Origin: an uncultured Alphaproteobacteria bacterium
GTDB taxonomy: Bacteria; Pseudomonadota; Alphaproteobacteria; CAAHEQ01; UBA3637
Direction: 5' to 3'
Assembly (NCBI GenBank): GCA_947629595.1
Contig: CANREI010000043.1
Location: forward strand, 1 to 9,969
DNA: 9,969 bases
Position 1 is the stretch's first letter; each line of letters starts with the position of its first letter. Shown here piece after piece: positions 1-5,721 of this stretch. The position numbers were made by a program, and so were the translations under genes. The notes below the pieces were generated by a model. The model made no database searches and was not told the origin of the DNA. It saw nothing but the letters and a program-made list of their open reading frames with translations.

Positions 1-72
1 TAAAATATAATTTTTTTCCCCGAGCGGGCGAACGGAAAGCAAAAGCGCATTTTCTGTTTTAAAAGACGGCAT
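1..72 (-). CDS. recO: DNA repair protein RecO, N-terminal fragment (cut by window start)
   Basis: Reading the minus strand from an ATG at 72 gives 24 codons open to the window edge. They contain the segment LLLSVRPLGEKNYIL, which resembles the first beta strands of the RecO N-terminal OB fold (typically 'A.VLSVRPHGE...L'). RecO loads RecA onto SSB-coated single-stranded DNA together with RecR, and anneals complementary strands. The start lies 10 nt past the era stop, the position recO usually takes in alphaproteobacterial lepB-rnc-era-recO clusters. Only a weak ribosome binding site (AAAGA) is visible, so translation may depend on coupling to era. Assignment rests on a short segment plus context. 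The rest of the gene lies outside the window. Confidence 0.75.
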   Translation of the reverse strand, partial: MPSFKTENALLLSVRPLGEKNYIL

Positions 73-82
73 TTTTTTATCT

Positions 83-991
83 TTACACCTGATAATCCAG
101 CCCCCATTCGGCATAACGGGAGGGATCGTCAGCCCAGTTTTCTTTCACGCGTACCGTTAAAAACAAATGAACATTCGTTTCCAACAAACGAGATAAGTCA
201 CGGCGCGCCGATTCGCCGATTTTTTTAAGCATACTTCCGTTTTTTCCGATAATCATCGGTTTTAAACCGTCGCGCTCAACAAAAACGGTTTGCTCAATGC
301 GAATGCCGGTTTTGGTTTCTTCCCATTTTGTTGTGGTCACGGCCAGGGTATAGGGCAGTTCTTGTTGCAAATATAAGAATAATTTTTCGCGCGTGATTTC
401 AGCGGCAAACAGGCGATTCGGCAAATCGGAAAGATTATCATCGGGAAAGAGCCAAGCCCCTTCGGGCGCAACAGAGAGCAAATATTTTTTCAGTTCCTCC
501 GTTTGTTCTCCCGTTTGAGCCGAAACCATAAATGTTTCGGTAAACACGGGCGCTTCGTTTAAGCGTTGAATTAAAGGCAACAGGGCTTCTTTGGACACTA
601 AATCAATTTTATTTAAAACCAACACGGCCTTTTTATTGTTTTTTTGCAATAATTGAATAATGTTTGTTGTGTCTTTATCAATGCCTTTTTTGGCATCAAC
701 AACCAACATTCGTAAGTCCGCTTCTTCCGATTCCGTTAAAGCCGAGGCAACCATGGCTCTGTCAAAGCGTCTTTTGGCCTTAAAAATACCCGGCGTATCA
801 ACCAACACCAATTGTGTGTTATTTTCAACCACAATGCCGCGAATACAACAACGCGTTGTTTGCGCTTTGGGAGATACAATGGAAACTTTGGCACCGGTTA
901 ATCGATTGACAAGCGTTGATTTTCCGGCATTTGTGGCGCCCAGTACGGCAATAAAGGCAAAATGTTGTTCCGTTTGGTGTCGGTTTGGCAT
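83..991 (-). CDS. era: GTPase Era
   Basis: Era is an essential Ras-like GTPase that binds the 3' end of 16S rRNA and helps mature the 30S subunit at the inner face of the membrane. The 302-residue product has the usual family length. Its GTPase domain shows G1 GATNAGKS (residues 18-25), G2 threonines 45-46, G3 DTPG (65-68), G4 NKID (127-130) and G5 SA (157-158). The C-terminal KH RNA-binding domain carries the GKNG loop at 249-252 within KPMIIGKNGSMLKKIG. The ATG at 991 is preceded by GGGAG (plus positions 998-1002) at 6 nt spacing and lies 1 nt after the rnc stop (TAA-A-ATG), so co-translation is expected. All key nucleotide-binding residues are present. Confidence 0.98.
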   Translation of the reverse strand: MPNRHQTEQHFAFIAVLGATNAGKSTLVNRLTGAKVSIVSPKAQTTRCCIRGIVVENNTQLVLVDTPGIFKAKRRFDRAMVASALTESEEADLRMLVVDAKKGIDKDTTNIIQLLQKNNKKAVLVLNKIDLVSKEALLPLIQRLNEAPVFTETFMVSAQTGEQTEELKKYLLSVAPEGAWLFPDDNLSDLPNRLFAAEITREKLFLYLQQELPYTLAVTTTKWEETKTGIRIEQTVFVERDGLKPMIIGKNGSMLKKIGESARRDLSRLLETNVHLFLTVRVKENWADDPSRYAEWGLDYQV

Positions 992-992
992 T

Positions 993-1637
993 TTATTCTC
1001 CCGTTAATTGGGTTAATAATTGTTTGGCGGCATTTTGTTCGGCCTCTTTTTTAGACGGACCGACGGCTTGCGTTTCCCCGAACCCCTCAATTTTTGCTTC
1101 AATGGTAAAAAGTGGCGCATGATCAGGCCCGATTCGGTTAATAACGGTATATTGCGGCATTTGTTGATGTTTTTGCGCCCATTCCTGCAACGCGGATTTG
1201 GCATCTTTAATGGTTTCGTGCGAGCGATTCAATAACGGCGTCCACCACGTTTGCACGAATTGTCGGGCTTTTTCCAAGCCTTGATCCAAATAAAGTGCCG
1301 CAATGACGGCTTCGCACACATCGGCCAGAATGGAGCTGTTTTGACGCAAGGCGTTATCTTGTGTGATCAGACGTTTCGGCAGTCCGATTTGTTTGGCAAT
1401 TTCCGCCAACGTTTTTTCTTGCGCCAGTAACGTAAAGCGCATGGCCCAATCTCCTTCGTTTTCAGCGGGAAAATGATGATACAGCATATCGGCCAAAATC
1501 AGCCCTAAAACACGATCACCCAAAAATTCCAACCGTTCGTAAGGCGCGCTTTTGCCGTGATTGGCCAACGTTAAGGCACGCTTATAAATCGGGTTATTCG
1601 TTATAATCTCATCAACGGGAAGAACGGACGAAGTCAT
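993..1637 (-). CDS. rnc: Ribonuclease III
   Basis: RNase III is a dimeric Mg2+-dependent endonuclease that cleaves double-stranded RNA, including rRNA precursors and structured mRNAs. The 214-residue protein has an RNase III domain with the signature YERLEFLGD. By alignment with the family, the acidic active-site residues are E34, E37, D41, D106 and E109 (the latter two in ILADVCEA). A dsRNA-binding domain follows at about 145-211 (AKSALQEWAQ... through KKEAEQNAAKQLL). The ATG at 1637 follows the lepB stop with no gap (TAAATG) and has a GGGG ribosome binding site inside the end of lepB (plus 1647-1650). RNase III often controls its own operon by cleaving the leader; the short lepB leader here shows no obvious long hairpin for that. 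Confidence 0.97.
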   Translation of the reverse strand: MTSSVLPVDEIITNNPIYKRALTLANHGKSAPYERLEFLGDRVLGLILADMLYHHFPAENEGDWAMRFTLLAQEKTLAEIAKQIGLPKRLITQDNALRQNSSILADVCEAVIAALYLDQGLEKARQFVQTWWTPLLNRSHETIKDAKSALQEWAQKHQQMPQYTVINRIGPDHAPLFTIEAKIEGFGETQAVGPSKKEAEQNAAKQLLTQLTGE

Positions 1638-2426
1638 TTATTCTATCCCCGTAAACAAACGATTGGCGCGAATAAATTCCGGCCACCGCCAAAATTGCCA
1701 AAAATCACCGTTGCCGTTGTTGGAATAGAAAATAAAGCGGGCTTTTCCTTCTAAATTCGTGAGCGGTACGGCGCCGAAAAAGCGACTGTCCAACGAATTG
1801 TCGCGATTGTCGCCCATGGCAAAGAAATGCCCTGCCGGCACGGTAAATTTTTTGGTGTTATCGGGAAGCGACTCGTCGTTGTTTTCAAAAATGGTGTGAA
1901 CAACACCGTTCGGAAGCGTTTCGGCATATTCGAAAAAGGTGGCTTTTCCCATTTCCGTGTCAATTCTTTTCTTGCCGATGAGCTGACGATCAACCATTTT
2001 ATCGTTAATGTAAAGACGACCGTCAATCATTTGAACGGTATCACCCGGCAATCCGATAACACGTTTGATATAATCAACATTTCCGGAGAGTTGCGGTTGA
2101 ATTTCCGGCGTCATTCGAAAAATAACAACATCACCGCGCTTCGGTTCGCGCGCAAACAGTTTGCCGTGCGGAATAATCGGTGCGGAAAACGGAAAGGAAT
2201 GCCGTGAATAGCCGTAATCATATTTTGTGATGAATAAATAGTCACCGATTAACAGAGTCGGTATCATGGAGCCGGAAGGAATGTTATAGGGTTCAAAAGC
2301 GCAGGAACGAATGGTCAAAGCAATAACCAATGCCCAAAAAATGCCGACTAACTCCCGCCAAATACCTGTTTTTTGAGGCTTTTTTAATGTTTGTGTTTTT
2401 TCTGTCGTTAATTGTTCTTTTTTCAT
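1638..2426 (-). CDS. lepB: Signal peptidase I (leader peptidase)
   Basis: This membrane serine protease removes signal peptides from exported preproteins on the periplasmic face, using a Ser-Lys dyad. From the ATG at 2426 it is 262 residues. There is a basic cytoplasmic N-terminus, one membrane segment at about 22-41, the nucleophile S53 in PSGSMIPTL, the general base K121 in YIKRVIGLPGD, and the box E motif GDNRDNS at 205-211. An upstream TTG at 2435 is in frame, but the AAAGGA ribosome binding site (plus 2436-2441) abuts it, whereas it sits 9 nt from the ATG; I therefore choose the ATG. It is the first gene of the lepB-rnc-era-recO unit. The pdxJ/acpS genes often found upstream of lepB in alphaproteobacteria are absent, replaced by a divergent tgt. 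Confidence 0.97.
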   Translation of the reverse strand: MKKEQLTTEKTQTLKKPQKTGIWRELVGIFWALVIALTIRSCAFEPYNIPSGSMIPTLLIGDYLFITKYDYGYSRHSFPFSAPIIPHGKLFAREPKRGDVVIFRMTPEIQPQLSGNVDYIKRVIGLPGDTVQMIDGRLYINDKMVDRQLIGKKRIDTEMGKATFFEYAETLPNGVVHTIFENNDESLPDNTKKFTVPAGHFFAMGDNRDNSLDSRFFGAVPLTNLEGKARFIFYSNNGNGDFWQFWRWPEFIRANRLFTGIE

Positions 2427-2496
2427 TGAAATCAATCCTTTTATGTGTTATGTTATTTTCTATTCGTTACTTTAACACAGAAAGAATCGTTTGTCC
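2427..2496. promoter_or_regulatory. Divergent lepB/tgt promoter region with central inverted repeat
   Basis: These 70 bp separate the lepB start from the tgt ATG and must carry the start signals for both directions. It is strongly AT-rich. A perfect 7-bp inverted repeat, TGTGTTA (2444-2450) and TAACACA (2473-2479), is separated by 22 bp and lies roughly in the middle. On the minus strand TTAAAG-17-CATAAC is a possible but weak sigma70-type promoter for lepB. I cannot assign a convincing plus-strand promoter for tgt. The inverted repeat could be an operator shared by both genes or chance in AT-rich DNA. Confidence 0.4.
2436..2441 (-). promoter_or_regulatory. lepB ribosome binding site
   Basis: On the minus strand this reads AAAGGA, a good match to the anti-Shine-Dalgarno sequence. 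It lies 9 nt before the ATG at 2426 and directly against the alternative TTG at 2435. The spacing rules out the TTG and fixes the shorter lepB start. Confidence 0.7.
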
Positions 2497-3612
2497 ATGC
2501 TAAAATTTGAAATTAACGCAATAAATAAAAAATCGCGTCGCGGTTTTCTTCATACGGCGCACGGAATTGTTCAAACGCCGGCGTTTATGCCGGTCGGAAC
2601 GGCAGGAACCGTTAAAGCCATGATGCCCGAAAGCGTGAAAGCGACGGGCGCGGAAATTATTTTGGGAAACACATATCACCTAATGTTGCGTCCGACAGCC
2701 GAACGAGTGGCCTCATTCGGCGGCTTGCATCGGTTTATGAATTGGCCCGGTCCGATTTTAACCGATTCGGGCGGGTTTCAGGTGATGAGTCTTTCGAAAT
2801 TGCGTAAAATCACGGAAGAGGGGGTCACGTTTCAATCGCATTTAAGCGGTGCAAAACATTTTTTATCACCCGAACGCTCGATTGAAATTCAATATTTATT
2901 GGATTCGAATATTTCAATGGCGTTTGATGAATGCGTGAAATTTCCCGCCGAATATAAACAGGTTCAAAAATCAATGGAGCGTTCCATGCGGTGGGCGGCA
3001 CGATCCAAAGCCGCTTTTAAAGATCGGGACGGATACGGTTTATTCGGCATTATGCAGGGGGGAATGTATGAAGATTTGCGCCTGCAATCCGTGAAAGCAT
3101 TAACGGATATCGGCTTTGACGGATATGCCGTCGGCGGGTTGGCTGTCGGTGAAGGGCAGAAAACAATGTTTGAGGTGTTGGATTATGCCGCTGCTGCTTT
3201 GCCGGAAGATAAGCCGCGTTATTTAATGGGTGTCGGCCGTCCCACGGATATTGTGGGTGCCGTTAAACGCGGCATTGATATGTTCGATTGCGTAATGCCT
3301 TCGCGGTCGGGGCGAACCGGACAGGCGTTTACGTCGCAAGGGGTGTTAAATATGCGCAACGCTTGTCATATTGACAGCCATGAGCCGTTGGATTCGGCGT
3401 GTTCCTGTCCGGCTTGTCAAAATTATACGCGCGGCTATCTTCATCATCTTATTCGGTGCGGCGAAATTTTGGGGGCTATGTTGCTCACAACGCATAATAT
3501 TTGGTTTTATGAAAATTTAATGAAAGAGATTCGCGCGGCCATATCGGAAAATCGGTTTGATGATTTTCACGATTCGTTTATGGCGCGGTTTGAAAATGAG
3601 AGGAAAATGTGA
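2497..3612 (+). CDS. tgt: tRNA-guanine (queuine) transglycosylase
   Basis: Tgt exchanges guanine-34 for preQ1 in the anticodon of GUN-type tRNAs (Asp, Asn, His, Tyr), the committed step that places queuosine in tRNA. From the ATG at 2497 the protein is 371 residues. It shows the general base D90 in TDSGGFQVMSL, the substrate-binding segment GGLAVGE (213-219), the nucleophile D264 in GIDMFDCVMPSR, and a zinc site C302/C304/C307 with H333 in TTHN. A TTG two codons upstream (2491) is in frame; the ATG is preferred because MLKFEI matches the usual family N-terminus. The gene ends in ATGTGA, overlapping the next reading frame by 4 nt. The preQ1-tRNA processing gene queA, a common neighbour, is not in the window. 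Confidence 0.98.
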   Translation: MLKFEINAINKKSRRGFLHTAHGIVQTPAFMPVGTAGTVKAMMPESVKATGAEIILGNTYHLMLRPTAERVASFGGLHRFMNWPGPILTDSGGFQVMSLSKLRKITEEGVTFQSHLSGAKHFLSPERSIEIQYLLDSNISMAFDECVKFPAEYKQVQKSMERSMRWAARSKAAFKDRDGYGLFGIMQGGMYEDLRLQSVKALTDIGFDGYAVGGLAVGEGQKTMFEVLDYAAAALPEDKPRYLMGVGRPTDIVGAVKRGIDMFDCVMPSRSGRTGQAFTSQGVLNMRNACHIDSHEPLDSACSCPACQNYTRGYLHHLIRCGEILGAMLLTTHNIWFYENLMKEIRAAISENRFDDFHDSFMARFENERKM

Positions 3613-4202
3613 GCAAATCCGAGCGAGAAAACAGGCAACAATCCGTCCGTTTGAAACGGGTAACGGCTTCACAAAAGAAGCAGACAGAGCCTAAAACGAT
3701 AAAACCTCTCTACAAACGCCGTTCTTTTGAAGGATTGGAACGCTTAACAAAGGAAGTGCGGAACATCACACGTCCGATTTTGGGAAAACGCGGTTTTTCC
3801 GGATTTGAAATCATTGAGAACTGGACGGAAATAATCGGAGAGGATTTGGCTTTGGGTATTCAGCCCGAAAAACTCACTTTTGACAAACAATCCCGCATCA
3901 ACGGAACACTGTATGTGAAAAGTGCGGGCGGGGCATTTGCTCTGTTGTTTGAACATCATAAACAGCAGGTTATTGATCGAATCAATTCTTTTTTCGGATA
4001 TCCGGCCGTTGCTTTTGTACGCATTACACAGGGTAAATTAAATTTAAATCCGCTTCCGAAAGAAAATTCGGTATCCGAAAATGAGTTTTCTCCCATGGAA
4101 ATTGAAGCTTTAAAAGAAAAAACGTCTTTGATTGAAGATGAAAATTTGCGACGAATTTTTTATCAGATGGGATTAACTTTTTTAAGAAAAAATCATCATT
4201 AA
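3609..4202 (+). CDS. DUF721 / DciA-family protein
   Basis: The 197-residue protein has a DUF721 domain at about 44-140, recognisable from the pattern IIENWTEIIGEDLA, then GTLYVKSAGGAFALLFEHH, an amphipathic helix, and a beta strand ending near RITQG. DciA, the characterised member, is the ancestral bacterial factor that assists loading of the replicative helicase DnaB where DnaC/DnaI is absent. Whether this copy has that role is inference. The N-terminal 40 residues are rich in Lys/Arg/Gln and probably disordered; the C-terminal 50 are charged and low in complexity. It starts at a GTG overlapping the tgt stop by 4 nt, with GAGAGGA (3598-3604) as ribosome binding site, so it is coupled to tgt. 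In many alphaproteobacteria the DUF721 gene sits near mutY; here it follows tgt. Confidence 0.85.
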   Translation: MSKSERENRQQSVRLKRVTASQKKQTEPKTIKPLYKRRSFEGLERLTKEVRNITRPILGKRGFSGFEIIENWTEIIGEDLALGIQPEKLTFDKQSRINGTLYVKSAGGAFALLFEHHKQQVIDRINSFFGYPAVAFVRITQGKLNLNPLPKENSVSENEFSPMEIEALKEKTSLIEDENLRRIFYQMGLTFLRKNHH

Positions 4203-4213
4203 AGTTTTTTCTT
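4184..4213. repeat. AT-only inverted repeat across the DUF721 stop codon
   Basis: Nine-base arms AAGAAAAAA (4184-4192) and TTTTTTCTT (4205-4213) are perfectly complementary around a 12-nt loop that contains the TAA stop of the upstream gene. The right arm runs into the -35 box of the next promoter. It lacks a GC-rich stem followed by a separate U-tract, so it is not a standard intrinsic terminator, though the U-rich arm could help release transcripts. Chance in an A/T-run-rich stretch is possible. Confidence 0.4.
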
Positions 4214-4239
4214 GACGCAATTTAAAATATGAGTATAAT
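4212..4239 (+). promoter_or_regulatory. Sigma70-type promoter for the tatD-tcdA-uvrD operon
   Basis: TTGACG (4212-4217) and a perfect TATAAT (4234-4239) are separated by 16 bp, close to the housekeeping consensus (5/6 and 6/6). Transcription would begin near 4246, leaving a leader of about 19 nt with an AGGGGA ribosome binding site (4252-4257) before the ATG at 4265. It is the strongest promoter-like sequence in the window. Confidence 0.75.
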
Positions 4240-4264
4240 AAAAGTGTGATTAGGGGAATTAAAA

Positions 4265-4972
4265 ATGTTTTATTTTGATGCACATTGTCATTTACAGAAT
4301 AACAGACGGTTTGAAAAAGCCAAAAAGTTAGGTTTGAAATATTTTATCGTTAATGCAACAAATCCGGATAATTGGGAAGAAGTGATTCAAGCTTCCAAGG
4401 TTATGCCGGAAATACTGCCGTGTTTGGGTGTTCATCCGTGGTATATTGATCAGTTACCCATTCATTGGGTGAATATATTAAGTCAATATTTGAATAAAAA
4501 TCCGAATGTTATGATCGGTGAAATCGGATTGGACGGTACCAAACCCGATTTGCCGCGACAGGCAGATGTTTTTGAAAATTGCCTCAAATTGGCACAAATA
4601 TATAAGCGTCCCGTTCATATTCACGGGCATCAGGCCTGGACGTTGATTGCCGACATTTTGGCTTGTTATCCTCAAACGGTTTGTTTGCTTCATCACTTTA
4701 ACGCCAAAGATCAACAGATTCATCGGTTTTTGAAATTTGAAAACGTTTATTTTTCCTTAATGGCGGTGCGGAAGTCATTAGAATTGCTGCCGCCGGAGAG
4801 AGTTTTGGTCGAAAGCGATTCGCCCGATAAAAGCAGACGATTGGAAAACGTGATTGAAGTGGGTAAAAAATGCCGGGGCGGTTGGAAACAGTTAGATTGC
4901 AATTTTCTTGATTTTTTCAGTTACTTTCCCGACGGATTGCCTGATGCGCCGAAGGGTTTGTTTCGGTGGTAA
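4265..4972 (+). CDS. TatD-family metal-dependent hydrolase (short, divergent)
   Basis: TatD proteins are TIM-barrel metallohydrolases of the amidohydrolase superfamily; characterised members act as 3'-5' DNA/RNA exonucleases. Visible landmarks in this 235-residue protein are HxH (H7, H9 in DAHCHL), GVHPW (55-59), GEIGLD with E86, H120 in PVHIH, H143 in LLHHF, and D185 in ESDSP, so the whole metal site is present. It is some 20-30 residues shorter than typical TatD (about 260). The Arg that usually follows the third metal His (HSR/HCR) is replaced (HGHQ), the SGS after the fourth is NAK, and the tail after ESDSP does not follow the usual pattern. The start has a good ribosome binding site (AGGGGA, 7 nt). 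The gene ends in TAATG, overlapping the next one. The exact substrate cannot be told from sequence. Confidence 0.87.
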   Translation: MFYFDAHCHLQNNRRFEKAKKLGLKYFIVNATNPDNWEEVIQASKVMPEILPCLGVHPWYIDQLPIHWVNILSQYLNKNPNVMIGEIGLDGTKPDLPRQADVFENCLKLAQIYKRPVHIHGHQAWTLIADILACYPQTVCLLHHFNAKDQQIHRFLKFENVYFSLMAVRKSLELLPPERVLVESDSPDKSRRLENVIEVGKKCRGGWKQLDCNFLDFFSYFPDGLPDAPKGLFRW

Positions 4973-5721
4973 TGCAATCAATGAATGACAGAACCCGGCT
5001 TTTGCTGGGAAAAACGGCTATGGAACGGTTGAAAAATGCACATGTTTTAATTGCCGGTGTCGGCGCTGTCGGTTCCATGGCTGCCGAAGCTTTGGTTCGA
5101 AGCGGTGTTTGTCATTTAACGGTTGTTGATTTTGATACTGTTTCCGTCAGTAACTTGAATCGACAGATTTTTGCCACAACGGCCGCGTTAAATCAGCCGA
5201 AAGTGAAAGTTGCCGAAGAACGGTTACGGTTAATAAATCCTTCGGTGTGCATTCGAAAAAAAGAATTGAAAATCAGTGCGCAAACCATCGAATCGCTTTT
5301 TGACGAACCGATTGATTTTGCCATTGATGCCATTGATTCGCTCAATGCCAAAACACTATTGATTGAAGCGTTTCTGCAAAAGAAAATTCCGTTTGTATCG
5401 GCCATGGGAGCCGCTTTAAAAACCGATATGACACGTGTGCGATTAAGTGCTATGAAAAAAACAATCGAGTGTCCGTTAGCGGCGTTTGTTCGAAAGCGCT
5501 TACGGCGTCGCGGTGTTGATTTATCATTCCCAGTTGTTTGGTCAGATGAGTGCGTTTCCGATAAAAAGCATTTGGCTCCGATTGAAGAAACGGGTTTTGC
5601 CGAGCGACGAGCCATGGGCTCGGTTATGACCATAACGGGTTTATTCGGATTATTGTGTGCGCATGAAACCCTGTTGTTTTTAACGCAAAATGAAAAGAGT
5701 TTTTATGATGGACGTTTTTGA
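4972..5721 (+). CDS. tcdA: tRNA threonylcarbamoyladenosine dehydratase (TcdA/CsdL-like, ThiF/MoeB family)
   Basis: TcdA is an E1-like enzyme that activates t6A37 of tRNA with ATP and cyclises it to ct6A, strengthening decoding of ANN codons. The 249-residue protein shows the Rossmann nucleotide loop GVGAVGS (29-35), VVDFD (51-55), the E1-family SNLNRQI (60-66), PKV, and a DAIDS segment. These are followed by family features SAMGA, the CPLA..VRK.LRRRG stretch and MGSVMTITGLFGLL near the end. It has no ubiquitin-like-protein C-terminal domain, in keeping with TcdA rather than MoeB/ThiF. The start is taken at the ATG overlapping the tatD stop (TAATG); a GTG at 4966 and an ATG at 4981 are alternatives. 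The cysteine desulfurase partners csdA/csdE are not nearby. MoeB/ThiF-type function is less likely given the lack of molybdopterin or thiamine genes. Confidence 0.87.
   Translation: MQSMNDRTRLLLGKTAMERLKNAHVLIAGVGAVGSMAAEALVRSGVCHLTVVDFDTVSVSNLNRQIFATTAALNQPKVKVAEERLRLINPSVCIRKKELKISAQTIESLFDEPIDFAIDAIDSLNAKTLLIEAFLQKKIPFVSAMGAALKTDMTRVRLSAMKKTIECPLAAFVRKRLRRRGVDLSFPVVWSDECVSDKKHLAPIEETGFAERRAMGSVMTITGLFGLLCAHETLLFLTQNEKSFYDGRF

Noticed and set aside
660..1007. 115-codon plus-strand open frame opposite era
   Set aside because: It runs antisense to the Era GTPase domain, the product is low in plausible structure, and there is no start signal.
1827..2207. 126-codon plus-strand open frame opposite lepB
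   Set aside because: It is antisense to the catalytic region of signal peptidase I; no independent support.
4203..4264. tRNA or small RNA gene in the gap before tatD
   Set aside because: The 62-bp gap is filled by a promoter and a ribosome binding site, and no cloverleaf or stable fold is apparent.
5193..5633. 146-codon open frame on the minus strand inside tcdA
   Set aside because: It is opposite a convincing E1-family gene, its product has no domain-like features, and no promoter or ribosome binding site is visible.
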